From: DATAGF01 sp963834875 | GTDB taxonomy: Bacteria; Actinomycetota; Thermoleophilia; Miltoncostaeales; Miltoncostaeaceae | DNA: 64,000 nucleotides | Assembly: GCA_963834875.1 (NCBI GenBank) | Contig: CAWIDG010000033.1 | Coordinates: forward strand, 1 to 64,000 | Direction: 5' to 3' | In this document: piece after piece, positions 40,454-48,469 of the stretch | Layout: each line of letters starts with the position of its first letter | How positions within the stretch are numbered: the stretch's first letter is position 1 | Notes under the pieces: generated by a model | Database searches by the model: none | The model's input: only the letters and a program-made list of their open reading frames with translations | Told to the model about the DNA's origin: nothing | Position numbers and translations under genes: made by a program

Positions 40454-42302
40454 TCAATCCACGCGAAACGCAATCAACGTATCCGCCGTCGGACTTCTCA
40501 AAAAGCCGCCGCCGCCCGCAGGAACGACCACGTACTGTTTGCCGTCCTTGCCGATGTAGGTGGCCGGGATGGAATGCGCGGGCGCGTCGAGCTTCTCGCG
40601 CCACAACTCCTTCCCGTTGCGTGCGTCGATCGCGCGGAAGATGCCGTCGATCGTGGCGCCGATGAACACGAGATTGCCCGCCGTCGTCATCGCGCCGCCG
40701 AGCATCGGCTGGCCGGTCTTGATGCCCTTCGCCTCGAGCTCCGGGAACTCGCCGATCGTCGTCCGCCACGCGACGTCGCCCGTGTTCGCATTGACGGCGA
40801 CGAGCTCGCCCCACGGCGGCTCGGCGCAGCTGTAGTTGTGGGCCGCGTCCCAGAAGCGTCCGCCTTCGGGTGTGACCTTGTTGAGGTTCGGGACCGAGGA
40901 CGGAGGCGCTGGCGGTCGGTGCCGGCCGACCGGCGCTCGGCGCTTCGCCTTCGGGCGCCGCGCCTCGTCCGCCGCCGCCCGCCACGCCCGCCGTCCGCCT
41001 CCTGCAGGTGGCCCCACTGCCCGGCGTTCATCACGTTCGTGATGATGAGGCCGAGCGGCTGGTTGAATGTCGACACCCTGCCAGTTCCCGCCGCCAATCG
41101 CGCCTGGGAACACGACGATGTCCTGGCCTTCCTGCCAAGGGTTGTAGGGAACCGTGTCCTCGAGCTTGTATTTGTCCCAAAGCCCCGCGCAGTGGGCCTC
41201 GAGCTCCGGCGTGACCTTCGCGAGCTCGCTCCTCTTCAATGAGTTGCGCGCAAGCGGCGGCGGCTTGAGCGGGAACGGCTGCGTCGGCGACGTCCATTCA
41301 CCGCGCGCGGTCGTCTGCGGCACGGGCCGCTCTTCCCTGCCGAAGATCGGCTCGCCCGTCTCGCGATGGAAGATGAAGAGCAGCCCCATCTTCGTCATTT
41401 GCGCGACGGCCGGAATCTACGCGGCCGTCCTGCGCGGACCTCGACGAGCGCCGGCTGCGCCGCGATGTCGTAGTCCCAGATGTCGTGATGCACGAGCTGC
41501 TGATACCACTTGATTTTCCCGTCGTCGCGTCGACGGCGAGGACCGAGTCGCTGTAGAGATTGTTGCCGTGGTCGGCCCGCCGTAATAGTCGTTGCCGACT
41601 TTCTCGACGGGAACGAAGAGCAGCCCGCGCTCGGTGTCCACGGTGAAGATGCCCCAGTTGCCGGGACCGCCGGATGTCTTCCAGCTGTCGTTGAGCCACG
41701 TGGCGATGGCGGGATCGCCTGGCTGCGCCTTCAATTCGAGGTCCAGAGGGGCTCGCCGGTGACGGCGCCAAACCCTTTGACCTGCGAGCTTCCGCTCTGC
41801 GTGATCAGCACGTTGCGGTAGATCGCCGGCGGCGACGACAAACGAAGTCCGGGGATGACGCCGTCCTGGCCGAAGGACGTGATGAGCGTGCCCGTCTTCG
41901 GGTCGATCGCCGCGACCCCGTTCGTCGTGGACGAGAAGATGCGTGGTCCGACGCCGGGCAGCCCGGCCAGTACGCCGGTCCACGGCGCGCGGTATCGCGC
42001 GTTTCGTGCTTCCAGATCTGCTGACCGGTGACGCCGTCGACCGCGAACACACCGTTCGGGGCGCTGAAGTACAGCACGCCGTCAATCGCGATCGGTGTGC
42101 TCTCGAAGAAGCCGCTGTCGTCGCCGGTGTGAAACGTCCATGCGCGCTTCAGGTTCCTGACGTTCTCGGTGTTGATCTCGGCGAGGGTCGAGAACTTCGT
42201 CCCGCCTGCGTCCTGCCCCCAGGCAGCCCAGTTGTTCTGAGCCGCCGACAGGCCGATGGAGGCGAGCGCGAGGCCGATCAGCGCGACGCGGGTGAGTGCC
42301 AT
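40454..42302 (-). CDS. PQQ-dependent dehydrogenase (quinoprotein), several frameshifts
   Basis: About 616 residues with signal peptide (MALTRVALIGLALASIGLSA). NWAAWGQDAGGTKFSTLAEI and AWTFHTGDDSGFFESTPIAI are the usual N-terminus of soluble quinoproteins. VFPGAIGGGNWQGVDIQP and GEPIFGREERPVPQTTARGE are the conserved middle. The C-terminus is PAGGGGFLRSPTADTLIAFR. Propeller W-motifs recur (GKELWREKL; GDVAWRT). Breaks lie near 41970, 41750, 41500-41400 and 41050-40900. It oxidises a polyol, sugar or cyclitol in the periplasm and passes electrons to quinone or a cytochrome. Membrane-anchored quinate or glucose dehydrogenases have extra N-terminal helices that are missing here. Confidence 0.87.
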
Positions 42303-42349
42303 ATGGGAACCTCTCTCGAGGCGTTCGGATCGCGTCATGCTATCCCGAA

Positions 42350-42403
42350 AAAACACGTCGGGTGAGTTTTACGTTTTACGTAAATACTCACCCGACGTGT
42401 TTT
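42350..42403. terminator. Long hairpin terminator behind the TonB receptor gene
   Basis: AAAACACGTCGGGTGAG (42350-42366) pairs with CTCACCCGACGTGTTTT (42387-42403). Inside, TTTACGT pairs with ACGTAAA. It ends 2 nt from the receptor stop on the minus strand. The core GGGTGA-TTTTAC is shared with the hairpin at 26162, while the outer stem differs with compensating changes. Confidence 0.85.
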
Positions 42404-42404
42404 C

Positions 42405-44856
42405 TCACTGCGCCCGGCCAAACACGAACCCCACCGATCGCTCGAGCGGATTGAAGAACTGGCCGAAGCTGGGCGACGTGATGTTGTTCTGCACGTCACG
42501 CTCGGCCGACGCGCCGAAGATGTTGTAGATCCTGATGCCGGCGCGGAACCGGTACTTCCGGAAGGTCCAGGGGCGGGACAGGGCGAAATCGATCGTGCGC
42601 ACGCGCGGCAGGCGGCCGGATCGGTTTCGCGGTCCGACGAAGTCCTGGAACTCGTCGACCGCCGAATACGGGAACCCCGAACGAACCTCGATCACCGGTG
42701 CGATGTCCCACTGAGCCGGCAGGCCGATCGTGCCTCGCACGATGACTCGGTGCGGCACGTCGGTGGGAATCAGATTGTACTCGTTCGCACGCAGGATCGG
42801 GTTGCGAAGATTGCCGTAGAACTGATCGTAGTTGTTCAGATCCGCCGTGCCGTGCGATCGCACGTAGGAGACGGTCAGGTCTCGCCGCTCGCTCCCGAGA
42901 TAGCGGCCGGTGAGCTCGAGCTTCCCAATAGCGCGACGTGCCCGTGCTCGACAGGCGGACCTCGCCGCTCGAGGCATCGGGCTCGAGGATGTAATCGTGC
43001 GATCCCTGACGCCTCAGGTAGTTGGCCTTGATGAGCACGCGCCGGCCGAACCGCTGGTTCCACTCGACGTTGGCGGCGACGGCCTCGGGCGTGCGCAGAC
43101 GGGTGCGGCGGTGTTCACGAACGACACGGGTGGACCGAGCGGCTGCTCGTCCGGTCCAAACCGTGTCTCGACGCGCGATTCGAAGTCGGCGAACGCGCCG
43201 ACATTCAACGGCGTTCGCTGCCGGAACTTGCCCACGCCGCCACGCAGAATGCCGCGTCCTTCGGGCAACACGCCCACCGACACGCCGGCGCGCGGGGACC
43301 AGTTCACGCGTTCGATCACGTCCTCGCGATCCATGCGAATGCCGAGCTCCAGCGTGACCCGCGATCCGAGGCGCCAGCGATCCTGCGCGAACACGGCGAG
43401 CTCGGCGGCGGTCACGTGCTGCGTCGCCGGCCCACTGAACTCGATTCGCTCGGCCAGCGAGCCATCGAGGCGGCGGATCTCGACGGGCCGGCTGACACTC
43501 GTGCCGTCGTAACCGGAGTTCTGGAAATCGAAGCCGAACTTGAACAGGTGCGTCCCCCGCCATTTGTCGAGCGTGAGCGAGAGCGTTTCGATCCATTGCA
43601 CGCTCCTGACCTCACGTTCCTGATCGTTGAAGAAGCTGCCCTGCTGCGCCTCCGGCGCGTAGATCATCGCGTCGCGGCCGTCGGTGTTCACGTTGACCTG
43701 GAACCCCCGGCCTGCCACGGTGCTTTCGAGCACCATCGTCGGCGACAGCGCAAAGCGATCCTGGACGCCCGCCGATGTTCCGCTCTGGTTGAACTCCGGC
43801 GTGACCTCGGGCGGGCGGAAGGTGTTCATCGTGAGGTGTTCGATCTTGCGCGGGAACAGCACGACGAGTGCGCCCAGCGTATGCCGCGGCGAGAGCACGC
43901 CGTCGATGCGGGTAAACGAATCGAAGCTCGTGAGCTGGATCGCGCGGCTCGCCGGGCAGACTCTTGACCGGATCGTTCACGTACCTGAACTGCACGTCCT
44001 GCGCGAGAAACAGCCGGTCGCGTTTCAACGGACCGCGCACGGAGAACCGAGGTTCGAACCCGCGCAGGCCGCGAAGGCCTCGCCGAAACCGCGGGACCAG
44101 GTTGCCCGGCTTGATCTCCCAGTCGTTGGTGCCGCGCTGGGTGCGAAGCTGGACCACGGCCGTCGAAAACCGGCCGTACTCCGCCGCAAACGGATTGGCG
44201 AGCACTTCGACCGACTCGAGACTCTGCCCCGGTAACTCGAGATCGAAATCACCAGACGAGGGATCGATCAGGCTGGCGCTGCTGATTTGCAGCGCCGCCT
44301 GCGTGGGCTGCCCGCCCTTCGCGCGAAGCCGCCCGTCGGGACCGCGGACGACGCCGGGCAGCAGCGGAAGCAGGCTTTGGAAATCGTCGCCTTCGAGCGG
44401 CGCGAGGTCGAGGACGGATCCCGACAGCATGTCGCTGGCGGAAACGGGTTGCACGCTCTGCGTCGGTGTCGCGGGCGCCACCACCTCAACGTCGGGCGCG
44501 ACGAACGTCAGTTGCAGGTCGACGAGTACCTGCGTCGTTTCGCCATTCCGCACGACGAACTCGGCCGACGCGGTGGGGACGAAGCCAGGACGCGTCGCGT
44601 CCACGACGTAGCGACCGGCCGGCACATCCGGAATCGTCACCAGGCCGGCGCCGTCGCTGATGGTCCTCGCCAGCACGACATTGCCGTCGATCGAGCGCAG
44701 TTGGACGTCCACCCCGCTCAAGCGCACCGTCCCCTCGAGGACGGTGATCGTCACCACGACGCGGCCGGCGGCGATCGCGGGCTGAGGGCCCGGCGGCGGT
44801 TCCTGGCCGGCCAGCGCCATCGCCAGCGCCACCGTCAATCCAAGCGTTGTCTGCAT
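42405..44856 (-). CDS. TonB-dependent receptor with carboxypeptidase-regulatory-like N-terminus (frameshifted)
   Basis: About 815 residues. The signal MQTTLGLTVALAMALAG is followed by a CarboxypepD_reg-like domain (RLSGVDVQLRSIDGNVVLAR; AGRYVVDATRPGFVPTASAE). The plug follows (LPLLPGVVRGPDGRLRAKGG; QSLESVEVLANPFAAEYGRF) and then a 22-strand-type barrel (GTHLFKFGFDFQNSGYDG; ERVNWSPRAGVSVGVLPEGR; RKYRFRAGIRIYNIFGASAE). It ends LERSVGFVFGRAQ. Breaks lie near 43920, 43110 and 42930. It should import a substrate too large or rare for porins. As first gene of the run with PQQ dehydrogenase, ThuA, dehydroquinase and peroxidase it may feed that pathway. Confidence 0.85.
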
Positions 44857-45031
44857 GCGCGATGCTCGCGGCCGAAGCGCGTCGGTTCAGCGCACCGCCT
44901 GGAGCATGACCAACCGGCAGGCAAACGCGACGCACACGAACCTGGCGAGCGCACGTGAGATGTTCATGGGCCTCCTCCAGTCCCGTGGGGATCGACCGGG
45001 CGGGTACGATAGCACGCGAGTTCGACGCGCG

Positions 45032-45185
45032 TCAGAGGAGCTTCAGGTACTCGGCGATGTCTTTCTTGTCCTGTTCCGTGAGCGTCGTGATGAGACCGAA
45101 CGGGTTGTCCTTGAAGAAGAACTCGTACTGCTCGACGACCTCGTCCAGCGTCTTGGCCGTCGTGGCGTCACGGATGCCGGCGGCT
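45032..45185 (-). pseudogene. C-terminal remnant of a di-haem peroxidase
   Basis: The minus frame reads TAKTLDEVVEQYEFFFKDNP, FGLITTLTEQDKKDIAEYLK, LL and TGA at 45032. It matches the last 45-50 codons of the peroxidase at 37475, with many synonymous differences. Nothing of the haem-binding part is present upstream, where the reading dissolves. It lies in the gap before the TonB receptor, so an old duplication or rearrangement of this locus left it. Confidence 0.75.
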
Positions 45186-45266
45186 CAGATCACCTTCTCG
45201 AGCAGGATGATGTACTCGCCGTGAAGGAATATCCCGACAGCCGAAAAACCTTCCGCCAGCAGTGCG

Positions 45267-46229
45267 TCAAACACCGCGTGTGCGTTTCCTTGTGACGAAT
45301 CGAAGAGCTGGTAACTGGATCGCACGCGAGTCGGCACGCGCATTCTCCATGACCACGGCCGTTTCCAGTTTGGAGCTCGGGTTCTTCATGATGCTCGATG
45401 GCACCACCCGATAACCCAGGCGGCCGGCTTGTCGGAGCTCTTCCTGAAGCGTCGTTCCGCGATTAGCACCGATCACGCGATAGCTGACTGCCGGCGACGG
45501 ATTCCCACGCGTCTCCAGGAGGACGTTCATGAACGAACCGCCCTTCACCGCGTAACCTTCGGCCGCCGCCTCATTCAGCTCCTTCTCCATCGTCGGGGTT
45601 CTCGTTGCTGACACGACGCGAAAACGAGCACCGGTGTCCGCTGGCGCGTCCGTTACGGGACCGCCGTCTGCTGCCTCGAAAATCGCACGCAGGCGCCCAG
45701 GTCGTCCGAGTCCCGGTCGTCCCAATCGTTCCGCGATGCCACCCGATTGCTCGGTGAACACGCCCGCCAGTGAAAAGCCCTGGGACAACAGAGGGTTGAG
45801 ATTCTTGTCAACGAGCTCGTCGGCCGAAAGCACCCGGTACCGGTAGGACGTGTCAGGCCCCGGCGCGGGGCACAGGACAGCGACCGTGCTGCTCCCGGCC
45901 CGCGTGACGGTGAGCGGAATCGCATGGAGGCCCTGTGCTCCCATGAGATTGAGCGCCTGTTCGAGCCGGTCGCTACGATTCTCTAACACGGCCCGGCATG
46001 CAGGGGACGTCGCAGGCGTCGGCACACGCGTCAGGAACAGGCCCTGGTCGTTGCCGAACTTGACTTCCCATCCCTTGGCTGCTGCGTCGTTCAACGCCAG
46101 TTGAATGGCAGAGAGCCTGTCCCAGAGCACGAGCACGTAGCGCTGACCCGGCGATGTCGGAAACGCTTGTGCCCATGCGGTCGCGGTTGTCATCGCGACC
46201 AAAACGACGGTTGAAGCGGCGCGCGGCAT
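45267..46229 (-). CDS. Secreted protein with about four internal repeats, unknown function
   Basis: The ATG at 46229 follows GGGGAGGAGGCGAGT, a strong ribosome site, and starts a signal peptide (MPRAASTVVLVAMTTATAWA). The roughly 320-residue intact protein contains four similar units, each beginning with a Y/F-x-V strand and ending with a helix plus G-Y/W-x-V: RYVLVLWDRLSAIQLALNDA, YRYRVLSADELVDKNLNPLL, RFRVVSATRTPTMEKELNEA and SYRVIGANRGTTLQEELRQA. The unit resembles the short DUF4177-type fold. No enzyme motif is seen. The C-terminal end sits next to the peroxidase remnant. Confidence 0.7.
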   Translation of the reverse strand: MPRAASTVVLVAMTTATAWAQAFPTSPGQRYVLVLWDRLSAIQLALNDAAAKGWEVKFGNDQGLFLTRVPTPATSPACRAVLENRSDRLEQALNLMGAQGLHAIPLTVTRAGSSTVAVLCPAPGPDTSYRYRVLSADELVDKNLNPLLSQGFSLAGVFTEQSGGIAERLGRPGLGRPGRLRAIFEAADGGPVTDAPADTGARFRVVSATRTPTMEKELNEAAAEGYAVKGGSFMNVLLETRGNPSPAVSYRVIGANRGTTLQEELRQAGRLGYRVVPSSIMKNPSSKLETAVVMENARADSRAIQLPALRFVTRKRTRGV

Positions 46230-46394
46230 ACTCGCCTCCTCCCCTGAAGCCTTCTCAGACATAGATGCGAAAGAACGGCGCGAGGCAGCTCAGCCCCTCA
46301 ATTCGCCCATCCCAGGCGTCAACGCGGTGAGCGCGCCTGCTCGACGAACCGCGTACAATCCTCGCCGGGCGGACCCATAGGTCTGCGCGGTTTC

Positions 46395-46680
46395 ATGTGG
46401 AAGAGCCGCAACGACCTGGTCTTCACGATGGGCGTCGAGGACACCGGGGCCATCGAAGGACAGAATTCGCGATTGGTTTTGTTCGCGGCCGGACGCTCGG
46501 CGGCGAGTGGGGCGTCAGCTACGTCAGGAAGCCGTTCAAGAACTCCCCAGCCGTCTTCAGCGAGTCGGAAACTAATGTGGATCCGGCTGCAGCAACAGCT
46601 TTACGAATACGACGACGACGACCCTTGAAGATGTCTATGTTCGAGGCGTCGAGGTCCACTGGGCTCCCACGTTCGTCTGA
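46395..46680 (+). pseudogene. Short beta-strand protein, probably the C-terminal part of an outer-membrane protein (frameshifted)
   Basis: About 95 residues are seen across three frames: MWKSRNDLVFTMGVEDTGAI, then GRTLGGEWGVSYVRKPFKNS and SESETNV, then CSNSFTNTTTTTLEDVYVRG and VEVHWAPTFV with TGA at 46680. Alternating strands and a hydrophobic last residue look like barrel strands of a larger protein. No signal peptide precedes the ATG, but a TACAAT box stands about 40 nt upstream. It may be a truncated gene rather than a complete one. A hairpin follows directly. Confidence 0.5.
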
Positions 46681-46712
46681 CGCGGGAGTTCATCGTTCGA
46701 TGAACTCCCGCG
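46681..46712 (+). terminator. 15-bp perfect hairpin right after the stop codon
   Basis: CGCGGGAGTTCATCG, a TT loop, CGATGAACTCCCGCG. It begins on the base after the TGA. No T-run follows, so termination is inferred from position and stem strength. Confidence 0.6.
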
Positions 46713-46725
46713 ACAGGGCACGACA

Positions 46726-46858
46726 GGCAAAGGGCAGAGGACAAGGGGCAAAGGTCTGGAACGAGCTGGCGCTCGCCATCTTTCTTTTCCTTCTACCTTC
46801 CCCTTTACCCTTTTCCCTCTGACCTCTCCTCTGCCCTTTGCCCTCTGCCCTTTGCCCT
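46726..46858. repeat. Composite heptamer element, copy 1
   Basis: A purine arm (GGCAAAGGGCAGAGGACAAG...) is followed by a core (CAAAGGTCTGGAACGAGCTG, GCGCTCGCCATCTTTC). A pyrimidine arm of CCCTTTGCCCTCTGCCC-type heptamers closes it. The two arms are roughly complementary, so the element is a long imperfect inverted repeat. The second copy lies beyond the RidA-like gene in the same orientation. Confidence 0.82.
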
Positions 46859-46865
46859 GTCTCCG

Positions 46866-47412
46866 TCAGGCGCTCTTCACACTGGACTCGATGTACGCCG
46901 CGCCAACGACCTCAATCAGCGATTGGCCGGGAATCCACGTCAGCGCGAAGCACGACCGCGGCGGAGGGCCGTAGTTCGTGCCCTGAAAGTAGGTGTTGTA
47001 GACGCTGTTCAGGTCCTGGTAGCCCTGCTGGTACGCGGCAAAGGCGGCGCTGCCGGTCAGCATCGGCTTGCTGTCATCCAGGTGCAGGCAGTAGAACACC
47101 TGGAAGTAGAGGAAGTCGTTCATCGTGCCGCCCAGCCGCTCCACCGCGGTCTTGACGTTGTCCATCGTCAGCCGCGTGTGATCCTTGATGTCCCACGTGT
47201 TGGTCCACCCGGGCTGCTGTCCGATCCCGATCCCGGAGATCCACGCGATGCCCGCGGGCCTCGGTCGAGGCGGGCGCGCGGCCCCACCGGCTCTGCCACC
47301 GCCGCCGGCTGCGCCCTGCGAGCGGCGCGCCGAACACCATCGATCCGCCCATTGCGGCGGCTGTCGCCGCCATCATGCTGTTCACGAATTTCCGCCGGCT
47401 CCTGGCATCCAT
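46866..47412 (-). CDS. RidA-like protein with Tat signal (frameshifted)
   Basis: It starts at 47412 after AAAGGAG. MDARSRRKFVNSMMAATAAA is a Tat signal. A Gly/Pro/Arg-rich linker with indels (about 47280-47340) leads to AWISGIGIGQQPGWTNTWDI, RLTMDNVKTAVERLGGTMND and SCFALTWIPGQSLIEVVGAA with YIESSVKSA. The pattern (VKTAVERLGGTMND; IPGQSLIEVVGAAYIE) fits the RidA/YjgF fold. The usual active-site Arg seems to be PPPRSCF. Classical RidA removes reactive enamines in the cytosol; an exported one must do something else. It is flanked on both sides by copies of the same composite repeat. Confidence 0.65.
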
Positions 47413-47442
47413 GACGTGACTCCTTTGTGCCCTTCGGCGCGG

Positions 47443-48164
47443 TCAGGGCACCCCGAGCTGCGCCGAGGGGTGGAGAACGAATCCTAACCCCGACAGAAGG
47501 GCAGAGGGCAAAGGGCAGAGGGCAAAGGTCTGGAGCGAGCTGACGAACGCCATCTTTCCTTTTTCTTTTTGGTTTTTTTTTTGCCTTCGCCCTTTGCCCT
47601 TTACCCTCTGCCCTCTCCTTTGCCCTCTGCCCTTTGCCCTTTGCCCTTCCGGTTGGCCGCTCAGGCCTTTCCTGACGGCCAGCCGGATCTGTCCTGTGTG
47701 GAATTGCACGTGCGCCGTGCGCGACAGGAGCACCGCCAGGCGATTGCGCAGCGGCTCTTTCGCAAAATCTTCCACCGACACCGCTTCGTGCTTCTCAGCC
47801 ACGCTTCGGCGGGCAGCGCCTCCATGGCGCGCGTCAGCTTGGAATTGATCTCAGTGTAGGTCTGGCGAAGCGCGGCGGCCGAGATCCGATCGGGCGTCAT
47901 CCGGTCCGGATTCGTCAGGAAATCCTGATCCAGCTCTTCATGAATCCGCGCGCCCAGCCCAAGCAACGGGAACATGCGATCGTGCACGGCGGCGAGATGC
48001 CCGAGGAGATAAAAGATGCGATTCTTCCCCGGCGCGATTTCCTGCTGAAGGTCCTCGTCGCTGAAGCCGTCGAACATCTTGTCGAGCCGGTCGAGGTTGA
48101 TCTTCCACGAGGCGAGGGCGGTCTTTGCGAACAGGTCGGGCTTGGATGCGTCTGGTTGCGTCAT
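47443..48164 (-). CDS. DinB-like protein whose frame runs into a repeat (frameshifted)
   Basis: It starts at 48164 (MTQPDASKPDLFAKTALASW). KMFDGFSDEDLQQEIAPGKN, RIFYLLGHLAAVHDRMFPLL and ISAAALRQTYTEINSKLTRA give the DinB four-helix fold with its His residues (GHLAAVHD). After an indel near 47800 the other frame adds HEAVSVEDFAKEPLRNRLAV and HVQFHTGQIRLAVRKGLSG, the natural end. No stop follows: the frame continues through the heptamer element (EGQRAKGRGQRRGQRVKGKG) to 47443. The extra basic tail is probably an accident of repeat insertion. DinB-like proteins often use thiols to modify toxic compounds. Confidence 0.7.
47496..47649. repeat. Composite heptamer element, copy 2
   Basis: Purine arm AGGGCAGAGGGCAAAGGGCA..., core CAAAGGTCTGGAGCGAGCTG then ACGAACGCCATCTTTCC, a T-rich stretch with ten T, then a pyrimidine arm of GCCCTTTGCCCTCTGCC-type units. 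The core differs from copy 1 at only a few bases. Together the copies bracket the RidA-like gene as direct repeats. Confidence 0.82.
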
Positions 48165-48187
48165 GTCCTCAGTCTAAGCCGGCCCGA

Positions 48188-48240
48188 AAAACACGTCGCG
48201 TGAGTTTTACACAAACACGTAAATTCACCCGACGTGTTTT
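48188..48240. terminator. Long hairpin terminator, third copy
   Basis: AAAACACGTCGCGTGA (48188-48203) pairs with TCACCCGACGTGTTTT (48225-48240) with one mismatch. The inner part carries TTTTAC...CGTAAA. It lies 20 nt beyond the stop of the outer-membrane-protein remnant on the minus strand, as the other copies lie behind their genes. Confidence 0.82.
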
Positions 48241-48260
48241 CCGCTACGGCGCTCGGCCAG

Positions 48261-48370
48261 TCAGATGTTCGCTCGAAGCTCGAATCCTGCGTAGAACATC
48301 TGTCCGTTTGCCACCGTGAGGCCCCAGCGGCCGGATCCAGGTCGTAGAGGACGGTTAACGCTTTGACCCA
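48261..48370 (-). pseudogene. C-terminal remnant of an outer-membrane (TonB-receptor-like) protein
   Basis: The minus strand reads VKALTVLYDLDP, then one base off GRWGLTVANGQMFYAGFELR and ANI with TGA at 48261. Such amphipathic final strands are typical of TonB receptors. Upstream of this point the sequence is a nonamer repeat, so only about 35 codons remain. Confidence 0.6.
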
Positions 48371-48445
48371 GGACCTGACGCCCCAAAGAATCACCTGTAG
48401 CACCAACAGGACCTGCCCAAGGACCCACAGGATCGCCCGGACGAT
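48363..48445. repeat. Nonamer repeat region (GGTCCTGTT-type, on the minus strand)
   Basis: On the minus strand it reads GGTCCTGTTGGTGCTACAGG with related units before it (GGTCCTTGGGCAGGTCC). It is the same family as the arrays at 62.5 and 63.4 kb. It lies at the breakpoint of the outer-membrane-protein remnant, in the promoter region of the DUF885 gene. Confidence 0.65.
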
Positions 48446-48469
48446 CGAGAATAATGGAACAACACAGAC

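Noticed and set aside
42350..42403. Operator or attenuator for the PQQ dehydrogenase gene (hairpin about 50 nt before its start)
   Set aside because: All other copies of this hairpin are tied to the gene they follow; here it lies 2 nt behind the TonB receptor stop. A dual role cannot be excluded.
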